DNA of 64,000 nt from Pontibacter oryzae (GTDB taxonomy: Bacteria > Bacteroidota > Bacteroidia > Cytophagales > Hymenobacteraceae). The position numbers were made by a program, and so were the translations under genes. Under the pieces are notes generated by a model. It did no database searches, was not told the DNA's origin, and saw nothing but the letters and a program-made list of their open reading frames with translations. Each line of letters begins with the position of its first letter. The stretch's first letter is position 1. Positions 1 to 8,687 of the stretch are shown here, piece after piece. The stretch is from contig NZ_QWGE01000002.1 of assembly GCF_003576375.1 (NCBI RefSeq), forward strand, positions 744,001-808,000. Reading direction: 5' to 3'.

Positions 1-1376
1 TTGTACACGCCGCAAACTCTGTTATAAAGCATAACCAGGCGCAGCTGCGCAAAGAGGTTTTTACGGATAACGAACAGGGCCCGCTGATTGAGGTTATCAA
101 GGCCAACTCTGATAACGAAGAAGGCAAACTCGTGGCCACCACTATTTTCGAGGAGAAAATGAGCAACCACCTCTCCTACGACGATTTTGCCATACTTTAC
201 CGCACCAATGCGCAGTCCAGGGCGATGGAGGAAGCCTTGCGCCGCATGAATATCAAGTATAAGATCATTGGTGGCTTGTCGTTCTACCAGCGCAAAGAAA
301 TTAAGGACTTGATTGCCTACCTGCGCCTGACCGTAAACCCGAACGATGAGCAGGCACTGCGCCGTGTCATAAATTACCCGAAGCGCGGCATCGGCGAAAC
401 CACCGAGCAAAAAATATTCGTGACGGCCAACGAAACCAACCACTCGGTTTGGGAAGTAGTACAGAATGCCTCGCAGTTTCTGGGCAGCCGCGTAGGCACC
501 ACCATCGAGAATTTCTCGATCATGATAAAGGATTTCGCGCGCATTGCCGAGCACTCTGATGCCTTTGAAGTTGCCAAGCACATTGCAAAGCAATCTAAAA
601 TAGTGGATGAATTGCATCAGGATAAAACCGTGGAGGGCCTGGCACGTTACGAAAACATACAGGAGCTCCTGAACGGTATAAAGGAGTATGTAGATGACCC
701 GGAGAAGGAGGACAAGAGTCTGGATGCCTTCCTTCAGGACATCGCCCTTATTACAGATGCAGACACCAAGGCCGACGATGACGGTGAGTTTGTAACCCTA
801 ATGACGATCCACTCGGCTAAAGGCCTTGAGTTTAAGAATGTATTTATTGTTGGTATGGAGGAAAACCTCTTCCCGAGCCAGATGATGCTGAACTCGCGCG
901 CTGATTTAGAGGAGGAACGCCGTCTATTTTATGTGGCCATTACCCGCGCCGAGAAAAAGCTATACTTAACCTACGCAACCAGCCGTTACCAATGGGGTAA
1001 CCTACGGGCCTGCGAGAAAAGCCGCTTCTTGGATGAGATTGATCCGAAGTTCATCAACTTTAAGTATGGCGAGAGCCACTCTTCCGGAGGCAACGTGTTC
1101 GACCGTGTACTGCAGCGCAAAAGTAGCATCAGCAACCTGGTAACACCGCCACCACGCAAGCAGGCAGCCAGCAACTACACGGCACCAGCAGATTTTACAC
1201 CAAGCGACACCTCTACCCTGGCAGCCGGCATGAAGGTGGAGCACCCTAAATTTGGTTTCGGAACCGTAACCAAAATGGATACGCAAGGCAACAGCACCAA
1301 AGCCATCATCAACTTTGATGAAGTCGGTGAAAAAACCTTATTGCTCAGTTTTGCCAAGCTGCGCATACACAACTAA
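1..1376 (+). CDS. UvrD/PcrA-type ATP-dependent DNA helicase, C-terminal part (5' end outside window)
   Basis: Superfamily 1 DNA helicase used in repair and replication-fork processing. The reading frame is open from base 3, before the first in-frame start-like codon (GTG at 132), so the gene begins upstream of the window. Visible helicase parts are the HSAKGLEF motif V (about base 812) followed by EENLFPS, and motif VI with RLFYVAITRAEKKL (about base 920). The last ~60 residues hold HPKFGFGTVTKMD, the small Tudor-like C-terminal domain of PcrA/UvrD that contacts RNA polymerase in characterised homologues. The Walker A region is off the window. An AT-rich inverted repeat follows the stop codon. 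PcrA versus UvrD naming cannot be settled from this fragment. Confidence 0.93.
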   Translation, partial: VHAANSVIKHNQAQLRKEVFTDNEQGPLIEVIKANSDNEEGKLVATTIFEEKMSNHLSYDDFAILYRTNAQSRAMEEALRRMNIKYKIIGGLSFYQRKEIKDLIAYLRLTVNPNDEQALRRVINYPKRGIGETTEQKIFVTANETNHSVWEVVQNASQFLGSRVGTTIENFSIMIKDFARIAEHSDAFEVAKHIAKQSKIVDELHQDKTVEGLARYENIQELLNGIKEYVDDPEKEDKSLDAFLQDIALITDADTKADDDGEFVTLMTIHSAKGLEFKNVFIVGMEENLFPSQMMLNSRADLEEERRLFYVAITRAEKKLYLTYATSRYQWGNLRACEKSRFLDEIDPKFINFKYGESHSSGGNVFDRVLQRKSSISNLVTPPPRKQAASNYTAPADFTPSDTSTLAAGMKVEHPKFGFGTVTKMDTQGNSTKAIINFDEVGEKTLLLSFAKLRIHN

Positions 1377-1380
1377 CTTT

Positions 1381-1512
1381 AATTAAAAATTAGAAATCAG
1401 AACATATCAAACCCAAGTTGAAGTATAACAAACATGTATTTGTCTTCTATTTTGAAAGTAATTAGACGATATACTTCAGACAAACGTAATTTTTAATTAC
1501 TAATTTTTAATT
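1381..1512. repeat. AT-rich interspersed inverted repeat, copy A
   Basis: The helicase-DUF4290 gap starts with AATTAAAAATTAG (1381-1393) and ends with its exact reverse complement (1500-1512). A further near-copy of the right end precedes it (1489-1500). The same AATTAGAAATTAG-like ends occur in three other gaps of this window (28690, 43858, 56252). The centre is unrelated between copies. It looks like a MITE- or REP-like non-coding element; no transposase is visible. Confidence 0.6.
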
Positions 1513-1534
1513 TTGAATTCACTCAACAGATACA

Positions 1535-2185
1535 ATGGAAGCTAGTACCTCTTTTAAACAAGACTTATTGCTGCGGGAGTATGGCCGTAATGTGCAGGAC
1601 CTTGTAAACTACATAACCAAAGTAGAAGACCGTGACGAACGCACACGCCTTTCGCATCTCTTAATAAACCTGATGTCGAAATTAAACCCACAGCTGCGCG
1701 ACACGCAGGATTTTCAGCAGAAACTGTGGAATCACTTGTTTGTAATGTCTGGCTCCAGTCTGGATGTTGACGCTCCTTACAAGCTCAGCGCCATGGAGTA
1801 CCTGAACGACAAGCCACAGACCATGGATTACCCTCTGGATACACCAAACTTCAAGCACTACGGCAAAAACGTAGAGCTATTGGTGCAGCGGGCTACCGAG
1901 TTGGAGGATGAAAAAGAGCGTGAAGCTGCCATTGTATCCATCGGCAAACTGATGAAGACGCTTTATAGGTCTTACAACAAGGAAAATATAACGGATGATG
2001 TAATTCTGGGAGACATTCGCCAGATATCTAACGGCCAACTGGACATGGACCTGCAGTACATCGAAAGTAACAACCTGTTTGAGTCTAATGTAGGCCGACA
2101 ACAGGACAGCGGTTACCAGCGTTCCCAGAACCAGAACCCGCGAAACAAGAAAAGTAACCGTTCCTCAAATCAAAGAAATAAGTAA
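1535..2185 (+). CDS. DUF4290 domain-containing protein
   Basis: A 216-residue protein of the DUF4290 family, which is found in Bacteroidota next to murA; its function is unknown. The chain is mostly charged helix (for example LVQRATELEDEKERE at about residues 112-126) with no signal peptide or membrane segment, so it should be cytoplasmic. The last 30 residues are a basic, Gln/Asn/Arg/Lys-rich tail (RNKKSNRSSNQRNK) that could bind nucleic acid or an acidic partner; that is inference. murA starts 4 bases after the stop codon, so the two are almost certainly co-transcribed, which ties this unknown to cell-wall synthesis or its control. Confidence 0.85.
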   Translation: MEASTSFKQDLLLREYGRNVQDLVNYITKVEDRDERTRLSHLLINLMSKLNPQLRDTQDFQQKLWNHLFVMSGSSLDVDAPYKLSAMEYLNDKPQTMDYPLDTPNFKHYGKNVELLVQRATELEDEKEREAAIVSIGKLMKTLYRSYNKENITDDVILGDIRQISNGQLDMDLQYIESNNLFESNVGRQQDSGYQRSQNQNPRNKKSNRSSNQRNK

Positions 2186-2188
2186 TAC

Positions 2189-3493
2189 ATGGCTTCTTTT
2201 GAAGTAATTGGTGGCAATAAGCTTAAGGGTGATATATACCCACAGGGTGCTAAAAACGAAGCGCTGCAGATTCTGTGCGCTGTACTGTTAACTCCCGAAC
2301 CTGTTACCATCTCAAATGTGCCCGACATCCGGGACGTGAATAAACTGATCGAATTGCTCCGTGACCTAGGCGTGAAAATAACGCGCACGGCACCGGATAC
2401 ATATATTTTCCAGGCCGACGACATTAATCTGGAGTACCTGCAAACAGAGCAATTTGTAGAGCAGGGACGTGCTATCCGAGGTTCGGTAATGATTGTTGGC
2501 CCACTGCTTGCTCGTTTCGGAGAGGCTAAAATGCCAAAGCCAGGCGGAGACAAGATTGGCCGCCGCCGCCTAGACACGCACTTCATCGGCCTTGAAAAGC
2601 TGGGCGCCAAGTTTAACTACGATACCCCGGACATTTTCTACAGTGCCACTGCTGAGCGCTTAAAAGGTGCATACATGCTCCTTGACGAAGCATCTGTTAC
2701 CGGTACTGCTAACATCTTGATGGCTGCCGTGCTGGCAGAAGGCATTACTACTATTTATAACGCCGCTTGCGAGCCTTACGTGCAGCAACTTTGCCGTATG
2801 CTTACCCGCATGGGCGCTAAAATTACCGGAACAGGCTCTAACCTGCTCGTTATAGAGGGTGTGGAGAAACTAGGTGGCACAGACCACCGCATGCTACCAG
2901 ACATGATCGAGATTGGCTCGTTTATAGGTATGGCTGCCATGACAGGCTCAGAAATTACGATTAAAGACTGCCAGATTCCAGAGTTAGGCCTTATTCCCGA
3001 TACGTTTCAGCGCCTGGGCATTAAGATGGAATTTAGAGGTGATGACATTTTTATTCCGGAGCAGGACCATTACGAGGTTGATACTTATATCGATGGCAGC
3101 ATTCTAAACATATCGGATCATACTTGGCCAGGCCTTACCCCTGACTTATTGAGCGTGGCGTTAGTAACCGCAACACAAGCGAAAGGTACAGTACTAGTTC
3201 ACCAGAAAATGTTTGAAAGCCGCCTGTTCTTCGTGGATAAGCTGATAGACATGGGGGCTCAGATCATACTTTGCGATCCGCACCGCGCAACGGTTATAGG
3301 TATGAACAAGCACATACCGCTGAGAGGCATCCGTATGACATCCCCGGATATTCGTGCCGGTGTAGCCTTGTTGATAGCAGCACTTTCCGCTGAAGGGCGC
3401 AGCATCATCGATAACGTAGAGCAAATTGACCGTGGCTACCAAAATATTGATGGAAGACTTAATGCCATCGGCGCGCAGATCAGAAGAATATAA
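2189..3493 (+). CDS. murA: UDP-N-acetylglucosamine 1-carboxyvinyltransferase (MurA), Asp-type active site
   Basis: First committed step of peptidoglycan synthesis: transfers enolpyruvate from PEP to UDP-GlcNAc in the cytoplasm. The 434 residues match the family length and show the EPSP-synthase-like inside-out barrel, with the N-terminal GAKNEALQ motif (Lys22 and Asn23 positions of the family) and a long central loop. That loop reads KPGGDKIGRRRLDTH: Asp121 stands where most bacterial MurA enzymes have the catalytic Cys (Cys115 in E. coli). Cys-to-Asp is known in other lineages, keeps activity and gives fosfomycin insensitivity, so this should be an active, fosfomycin-tolerant enzyme. It follows the DUF4290 gene by 3 bases and ends before a strong terminator. 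Confidence 0.97.
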   Translation: MASFEVIGGNKLKGDIYPQGAKNEALQILCAVLLTPEPVTISNVPDIRDVNKLIELLRDLGVKITRTAPDTYIFQADDINLEYLQTEQFVEQGRAIRGSVMIVGPLLARFGEAKMPKPGGDKIGRRRLDTHFIGLEKLGAKFNYDTPDIFYSATAERLKGAYMLLDEASVTGTANILMAAVLAEGITTIYNAACEPYVQQLCRMLTRMGAKITGTGSNLLVIEGVEKLGGTDHRMLPDMIEIGSFIGMAAMTGSEITIKDCQIPELGLIPDTFQRLGIKMEFRGDDIFIPEQDHYEVDTYIDGSILNISDHTWPGLTPDLLSVALVTATQAKGTVLVHQKMFESRLFFVDKLIDMGAQIILCDPHRATVIGMNKHIPLRGIRMTSPDIRAGVALLIAALSAEGRSIIDNVEQIDRGYQNIDGRLNAIGAQIRRI

Positions 3494-3511
3494 TGGATAA
3501 CCCCATATTAT

Positions 3512-3551
3512 AAACAAAAAGAGCATCTCGAAAGGGATGCTCTTTTTGTTT
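3512..3551 (+). terminator. Rho-independent terminator after murA
   Basis: A perfect 16-bp stem (3512-3527 with 3536-3551), core GAGCATC/GATGCTC, with an A-run on the left and TTTTTGTTT on the right. It can work in both directions but the gene arriving from the right starts its stop codon at 3659. Confidence 0.88.
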
Positions 3552-3658
3552 ATCAGTAGTGTTTAAATCTATAACTTAAACAGATGTTTGGAGACAACAT
3601 ATGTCGTTATAAATCATTATTGTTGAGCTGCTAAACACATGCAAAAGTAAACGTACGT

Positions 3659-4834
3659 CTATTCTTCCCCACCCTTCCGGCTTCCGCGGTATAACTCATA
3701 CTTTAGCAATCGGCACTCGATGGAGCCATTGTAAAGCGGCACACGGCGAGAAGTCCGAAGGCCTATACTTTTAGCGGCTTCCAGGTTACCGGTGAATACG
3801 AAAGCATCAAAACCTTGGTAATTCTGCTTTAGCGTGTCACCGATGTTTTTATAAAGCAGGTTGATATCGTCTGACTGGATACGCTCGTTGTAAGGTGGGT
3901 TCATCACCACTACCCCATGGTCAGCTGGTGCTTTTGTATCGAAGAAGTTTGCCTGCTCCAGTTTAATAACACCCTGCAAGCCTGCATTCTCGATGTTGCC
4001 AAGCGCTGCCTCAATATAGTCTGCATCCAGGTCGTAACCAATGATCTGGGCTTGCGGCGCAGTTTTAGCCTTGGCCTCAGCGGTGTTCCAAACCATCTCA
4101 AATAGCTGCTCATTGTAGTCTTTCCATTTCTCAAAACCGTACGGGTCGCGGCGAAAAAGGCCGGGCGCCATGTTTTGGGCCATAAGGGCAGCTTCTATCA
4201 GGAATGTTCCCGAGCCGCACATAGGGTCGATAAAGGCTGATTTTTTATCCCAGCCAGACAGGCCGATGATGCCGGCGGCAAGCACCTCATTGAGCGGGGC
4301 CACGTTGGTTTGCAGGCGGTAACCACGGCGGTGCAGCGAGTCGCCGGACGAATCCAGGGACAGCGTTACCATGTTCTCGTGCATATGCAGGTTCAGGCGC
4401 ACATCAGGTCGGATACGGTCTACGGATGGGCGCTCGCCGGTTTTCTTTCGGAACTGGTCCACAATGGCATCCTTGGTTAGCTGCGATACATACAATGAGT
4501 GCTCAAATGTAGAGTGGCTAACAACAGCATCGATGGCAAAAGTCATGTTTAGGTCAAAAACCTCGGACCAATCAGTTTTTTGTACCTGATCGTACAACTC
4601 TTTCTCGTTGCGCGCCTTAAAATTGCGTATCGGCCGAAGTATGCGGATAGCCGTGCGGCACCACAGGTTTGCCTCGTAAAGCTGGCGAAGATTGCCAGAG
4701 CAGGATACTGCCCGGTTACCCACTTTCACAAACTCCATATCCAGATCGCGCAGTTCCTGCGCCAATACCTCTTCCAGGCCCGCCAGCGTGGTGGCCACTA
4801 TATTAAAGTTCTCGTTCGAGTTTTTCTTCGCCAT
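3659..4834 (-). CDS. THUMP-domain class I SAM-dependent RNA methyltransferase (RlmL N-domain/YpsC type)
   Basis: Predicted 23S rRNA guanine-N2 methyltransferase related to the first half of E. coli RlmL and to B. subtilis YpsC. Of 391 residues, about 45-165 form the THUMP RNA-binding domain. The Rossmann methyltransferase follows, with DPMCGSGTFLIEAAL (residues 203-217) as the SAM-binding motif and NPPY (312-315) as the catalytic motif of N-methyltransferases acting on a planar exocyclic amine. The second methyltransferase half of E. coli RlmL (RlmK) is absent, as usual outside proteobacteria. ATG at 4834-4832 is the only start that keeps the N-terminus. It stands alone, convergent to murA and divergent from the symporter. 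Target nucleotide is inferred from the family. Confidence 0.88.
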   Translation of the reverse strand: MAKKNSNENFNIVATTLAGLEEVLAQELRDLDMEFVKVGNRAVSCSGNLRQLYEANLWCRTAIRILRPIRNFKARNEKELYDQVQKTDWSEVFDLNMTFAIDAVVSHSTFEHSLYVSQLTKDAIVDQFRKKTGERPSVDRIRPDVRLNLHMHENMVTLSLDSSGDSLHRRGYRLQTNVAPLNEVLAAGIIGLSGWDKKSAFIDPMCGSGTFLIEAALMAQNMAPGLFRRDPYGFEKWKDYNEQLFEMVWNTAEAKAKTAPQAQIIGYDLDADYIEAALGNIENAGLQGVIKLEQANFFDTKAPADHGVVVMNPPYNERIQSDDINLLYKNIGDTLKQNYQGFDAFVFTGNLEAAKSIGLRTSRRVPLYNGSIECRLLKYELYRGSRKGGEE

Positions 4835-4934
4835 ACTTTATACTTGCTAAAGTTGCAAAGTTAACATTTCAGGCGGTATACTTTTGGGGTTTCTTAAACA
4901 GGTCGTTTCAAAATCTATTTTAAGATTACCGTGA

Positions 4935-4942
4935 TAACTTTG
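4935..4942 (+). promoter_or_regulatory. Possible -7 element (TAACTTTG) for the symporter
   Basis: TAACTTTG matches the Bacteroidota TAnnTTTG -7 consensus and lies about 105 bases before the symporter start. No clear TTTG -33 element is seen at 19-21 bases upstream, so this is a weak call. Confidence 0.35.
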
Positions 4943-5048
4943 ACCATTAACTTTCAACTATATGCAGCTTTTCTTATTTTGTGTCTTTTTAGCAGACTAT
5001 GCACTTACCAGAGCCTGCAAACTTTCAACCTAAACCCTAACCTTATTC

Positions 5049-6797
5049 ATGCACCTCGACCTGATTGACTGGATTGTGATGGGCGCTTTCGCCGTCGTCA
5101 CGCTTGTTATTGGTATTAGTTACACAGGCAAAGCCAGTGGAAGCCTTGCCAATTTCTTCCTGGGCGGCCGTAACCTGCCCTGGTGGATTGCCGGCACCTC
5201 CATGGTGGCCACTACCTTTGCCGCCGACACACCGCTTGCCGTAACAGAACTTGTAGCACAAAGCGGCATCTCAGGTAACTGGTTATGGTGGAACATGCTG
5301 CTGGGTGGTTTGCTCACTACATTCTTCTTTGCCCGCCTCTGGCGCCGCGCAGGCATCATCACCGACCTGGAGTTCATCGAGATGCGCTACTCAGGCAAAC
5401 CTGCCTCTTTTCTGCGCGCCTTCCGCTCGGTATACTTAGGCATTTTCATGAACAGCTTAATCATTGGCTGGGTAAATGTGGCCCTGATGTCCATTATCGA
5501 GGTTTTCTTTGAAGTGCCAAAGGGCGAGCAGCTATTTTATGTGGGTATTGCCATGGTTATTGTTGTGGCTTACTCATCATTATCAGGCTTACTAGGCGTT
5601 GCCATAACAGATGTTATACAGTTTGTGATAGCCATCGTGGGCTGCATCATACTTGCCTACCTTGTAATTACCTCTGAGCAGATTGGGGGCATTGTTGGCT
5701 TGAAAGAGAAATTGCCCGCCTCAACCCTCGACTACTTCCCGAAGGTTGGTACAGGCAGTGAGATAGGCCAAACGCTCACGCTCTCGCTAGGCGCTTTCCT
5801 GGCATTTACAACCGTGCAGTGGTGGGCCAGCTGGTACCCGGGCAACGAGCCTGGCGGTGGTGGTTACATCGCGCAGCGCATGATGAGTACTAAAAACGAA
5901 AAGCACGCCCTTTACGCAACCCTGTTCTTCCAGATCGGGCATTACTGCATTCGCCCATGGCCATGGATTCTGGTGGCATTGGCAGCCGTGGTGCTTTACC
6001 CGAACCTAGGCCCTGGCAACGAGAAACTGGGTTACGTAATGGCGATGAAAGATTTCTTGCCTCCGGGGCTTAAAGGTTTATTGCTTGTAGCCTTCTTTGC
6101 AGCCTATATGAGTACCATTTCCACGCAGTTAAACTGGGGCGCCAGCTACATCATCAACGACTTGTATGCACGCTTCATTAAGCCAGATGCCACTCAGAAA
6201 CAATTGGTAACCGCTTCGCGTGTTACTACGCTACTTCTCATGATCGTTTCACTGGGCGTAACCACACAAATCACATCTATTGCAGCCGTTTGGAAATTTA
6301 TAATGGAAGCCGGCGCGGGCCTTGGTTTGGTGCTTATACTTAGGTGGTACTGGTGGCGCATTAACGCCTGGAGCGAGATTGCAGCCACCATTGCTCCATT
6401 TATTGGGTACGGCGTGGCTAAGTATGTTATTGGATGGGAGTTCCCGGACAGCTTCTTCCTGACCGTTAGCTTTACAACGGTAGTATGGATTGTGGCAACT
6501 TTTGTTACGCGCCCTACGCCCGAAAGCAAGCTACAAGCGTTTTACGAGAAGATTCAGCCAGATGGAGCCTGGGCACCTGTACGTAAATCCTTGAAATTAC
6601 CGAAGCCTAAGACAAAAGTATACCACCTGCTGGTTGCCTGGATCGCGGCTGTGATAATGGTTTACTCCACCCTGTTCCTGATCGGCGACCTGATTTTCCA
6701 GAACTATGAGCGCTTTGCCATGTGGCTTGTTTCTGCGGTTATATCACTTGTAATTATGGTTGTGATGTCTAAGCGGGTGAAGTTCTTTGAGGACTAA
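5049..6797 (+). CDS. Sodium:solute symporter family (SSF/SLC5) transporter
   Basis: Inner-membrane Na+-driven symporter of the SSF family. The 582 residues contain about 13 hydrophobic helices, starting with LIDWIVMGAFAVVTLVIGI (residues 4-22). The next loop carries FFLGGRNLPWW and STMVATTFAADTPL-like residues typical of SSF helix 1-2, the region of the conserved sodium site. Loops such as GNEPGGGGYIAQRMMS are also family-like. Substrate (sugar, amino acid or carboxylate) cannot be told from sequence. The length is within the family range. It is transcribed alone; a perfect terminator hairpin follows the stop and murB begins 170 bases downstream. Confidence 0.88.
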   Translation: MHLDLIDWIVMGAFAVVTLVIGISYTGKASGSLANFFLGGRNLPWWIAGTSMVATTFAADTPLAVTELVAQSGISGNWLWWNMLLGGLLTTFFFARLWRRAGIITDLEFIEMRYSGKPASFLRAFRSVYLGIFMNSLIIGWVNVALMSIIEVFFEVPKGEQLFYVGIAMVIVVAYSSLSGLLGVAITDVIQFVIAIVGCIILAYLVITSEQIGGIVGLKEKLPASTLDYFPKVGTGSEIGQTLTLSLGAFLAFTTVQWWASWYPGNEPGGGGYIAQRMMSTKNEKHALYATLFFQIGHYCIRPWPWILVALAAVVLYPNLGPGNEKLGYVMAMKDFLPPGLKGLLLVAFFAAYMSTISTQLNWGASYIINDLYARFIKPDATQKQLVTASRVTTLLLMIVSLGVTTQITSIAAVWKFIMEAGAGLGLVLILRWYWWRINAWSEIAATIAPFIGYGVAKYVIGWEFPDSFFLTVSFTTVVWIVATFVTRPTPESKLQAFYEKIQPDGAWAPVRKSLKLPKPKTKVYHLLVAWIAAVIMVYSTLFLIGDLIFQNYERFAMWLVSAVISLVIMVVMSKRVKFFED

Positions 6798-6821
6798 CCC
6801 TGATAACAAAACCCCACGAGC

Positions 6822-6863
6822 ATAAAACAGAAATCCCCTTTTGCAAGGGGATTTCTGTTTTAT
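6822..6863 (+). terminator. Strong terminator after the symporter
   Basis: Perfect 19-bp stem (6822-6840 with 6845-6863) and a 4-base loop; core AAATCCCCTT/AAGGGGATTT, with ATAAAACAG on the left and CTGTTTTAT on the right. The same ATAAAACA...TGTTTTAT outer arms recur in the terminators at 52541 and 61972. Confidence 0.87.
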
Positions 6864-6952
6864 AGGTCAACCCCATCAATTCGCGTTGAGGTTGTAGCAG
6901 CCAACGCATAATTTGCGGTTGCGGCTAATTCGGAACTCGCTGCACAAAAACC

Positions 6953-6960
6953 TATCTTTG
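6953..6960 (+). promoter_or_regulatory. Likely -7 element (TATCTTTG) for murB
   Basis: TATCTTTG fits TAnnTTTG of the Bacteroidota primary sigma factor and ends 10 bases before the murB ATG, which implies a very short leader. The -33 element is not obvious. Confidence 0.5.
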
Positions 6961-6970
6961 CACCAAATCA

Positions 6971-7993
6971 ATGCTTATGAAACTGCAGACAGACTTCTCG
7001 CTAAAACCTTACAATACTTTTGGCATGGACGTTAAAGCCCGGCTCTTCGCGCGCTTTGATACGGTGCCGGAATTGCAGGAGCTGCTCCAGATGCCGGAGT
7101 TGGAGCAGGAACCCAAACTTATACTTGGTGGCGGCAGCAATTTGCTTCTCACAAAGGATTTTGATGGCGTGGTGCTACTAAATGGCATCAAGGGCATAGA
7201 GAAAGTGCGCGAAGACCAGGAGCACGTATACTTACAGGTTGGCGGCGGTGAAGTATGGCACGATTTCGTTTTAAAAACACTGGACCTGAACCTAGGCGGT
7301 GTGGAGAACCTGTCGCTGATACCAGGCACTGTAGGTGCAGCACCGCTGCAAAACATAGGTGCGTATGGCGTAGAACTGAAGGATGTGTTTGAGCAACTAG
7401 AGGCGGTAAGTATAAATTCAGGCCAAATCAAGAGCTTTACGGCCGATGCATGCCGGTTCGGATACCGCGAGAGTGTCTTTAAAAACGAGCTGAAAGGGCA
7501 ATACATTGTAACACACGTTACATTCAGGCTGCAAAAAAAGCATAAGCTAAACACTAGCTACGGCGCCATTTCCACCACGCTGCAGGAAATGCAGGTGCAG
7601 CAGCCCACTATACAGCATGTAAGTGCAGCGGTTTGCCAGATTCGTCGGAGTAAGTTACCCGACCCAAAGCAGATCGGAAACGCTGGCAGTTTCTTCAAAA
7701 ACCCCGAAATCCCGCTGGCGCAATACGAAGACCTGCAAAAGCAGCACCCAGATATCCCCTCTTACCCCGTTTCTGAAACAACCGTAAAGGTGCCTGCCGG
7801 TTGGCTCATTGAGCAATGTGGCTGGAAGGGAAAAATGCTTGGTAATTATGGCGTTCATAAAAACCAGGCCCTAGTGCTGGTAAACTACGGCGGTGCCAAG
7901 GGTGAGCAGATTCGTCAGCTTGCCTATGACGTTATCCAATCGGTGGAAGAGAAATTTGGTATTAAACTCAGCCCGGAAGTAAACATTATCTAA
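6971..7993 (+). CDS. murB: UDP-N-acetylmuramate dehydrogenase (MurB)
   Basis: FAD enzyme that reduces the enolpyruvyl product of MurA with NADPH to UDP-MurNAc. It is a type I (E. coli-like) MurB of 340 residues. The FAD domain shows YNTFGMD near the start, LGGGSNLL and the PGTVGAAPLQNIGAYG stretch. The catalytic region has YRESVFK, the NAGSFFKNP loop whose Ser is the proton donor, and GWLIEQCGWKG near the C-terminus. Two ATG codons compete (6971 and 6977); the second gives MKLQTDFSLKPYNTFG, a common family start. Together with murA 3.5 kb upstream, two consecutive pathway steps are in this window but in separate transcripts. Confidence 0.96.
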   Translation: MLMKLQTDFSLKPYNTFGMDVKARLFARFDTVPELQELLQMPELEQEPKLILGGGSNLLLTKDFDGVVLLNGIKGIEKVREDQEHVYLQVGGGEVWHDFVLKTLDLNLGGVENLSLIPGTVGAAPLQNIGAYGVELKDVFEQLEAVSINSGQIKSFTADACRFGYRESVFKNELKGQYIVTHVTFRLQKKHKLNTSYGAISTTLQEMQVQQPTIQHVSAAVCQIRRSKLPDPKQIGNAGSFFKNPEIPLAQYEDLQKQHPDIPSYPVSETTVKVPAGWLIEQCGWKGKMLGNYGVHKNQALVLVNYGGAKGEQIRQLAYDVIQSVEEKFGIKLSPEVNII

Positions 7994-8086
7994 GTATAGC
8001 TCCCGCTGGTATTAAAAAGTATAGATCCGCTCCGAACTATTTAGGTGCTTCTTGCGATATATCAGCTATACTTAACTTCTATAACA

Positions 8087-8593
8087 ATGCAATTTAAAAA
8101 CTACTTCTTATACTTCGCTTTTTTCCTGAGCCTGGGTTTCTTAGTGTCCTGCGACGATGATTCCGACGAAGACGCCGAGCCAAGCAAGACAGAAATGCTT
8201 ACTACCGGTAAATGGAAAGGCGATAAGATTCTGCTGAACGGAATTAACGCTGCATCCATACCAGGCATTGGCGCCAACGCCAGCAGCTTCCAGACGCTTG
8301 TCCTGGAGTTTAAAAACGACAATACTTATTTGGCAACATTCACTGTGGAAGGGCAAACAGAAACCACCAGCGGTAACTGGCAGTTCAACAGCGCGCAAAC
8401 CACCCTTACGCTGGATATGTTTGGCGAGCTTAATGTTAAGAATCTCACAGATCAAAACCTGGATGTGACCACAACACTTAGCACTGAAAGCATAGAGTTC
8501 ATTGCCTCGCTGTTCGATATTGATGCTACCCTGATTAAGCTTATAACAGGTGGAGGCGCTGTTAATGCTGAAATGCGTTTTGTAAAGCAGTAA
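8087..8593 (+). CDS. Lipoprotein, lipocalin-like, unknown function
   Basis: A 168-residue protein starting at ATG 8087, with a type II signal peptide: MQFKNYFLYFAFFLSLGF then LVSC. Cleavage before the Cys and Asp residues at the following positions (CDDDSDED) suit a surface or outer-membrane lipoprotein in Bacteroidota, where acidic residues after the Cys often direct surface export. The mature part has LTTGKWKGDKILLNG followed by alternating strands with GNWQFNS and LTLDMFGELNV, a pattern seen in lipocalin-like Bacteroidota lipoproteins. No enzyme motif is visible. In-frame codons upstream (8045) would break the signal peptide and were not used. A terminator follows. Confidence 0.75.
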   Translation: MQFKNYFLYFAFFLSLGFLVSCDDDSDEDAEPSKTEMLTTGKWKGDKILLNGINAASIPGIGANASSFQTLVLEFKNDNTYLATFTVEGQTETTSGNWQFNSAQTTLTLDMFGELNVKNLTDQNLDVTTTLSTESIEFIASLFDIDATLIKLITGGGAVNAEMRFVKQ

Positions 8594-8608
8594 ACCCAAC
8601 ACTTCCAG

Positions 8609-8658
8609 AAAGCCTGTCCTGCTGCGCGGTTTTATGCGCCAGGGCAGGCTTTTTTTTA
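8609..8658 (+). terminator. Terminator between lipoprotein and BrkB-family gene
   Basis: AAGCCTGTCCTG (8609-8620) pairs with CAGGGCAGGCTT (8640-8651) with one G-T wobble, with an inner GCGC/GCGC stem and a run of eight T from 8650. The genes on either side converge here. Confidence 0.82.
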
Positions 8659-8687
8659 AAGCGCTGACTAAGAATTGGCTTTTTTAC

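Noticed and set aside
986-1376. Minus-strand open frames inside the helicase and many other genes
   Set aside because: They lie wholly in the shadow of conserved plus-strand genes, show no domain motifs and no start context of their own.
2189-3493. MurA as inactive because the Cys is missing
   Set aside because: Asp at this position is a known active variant, all other motifs are present and the gene is in a normal operon.
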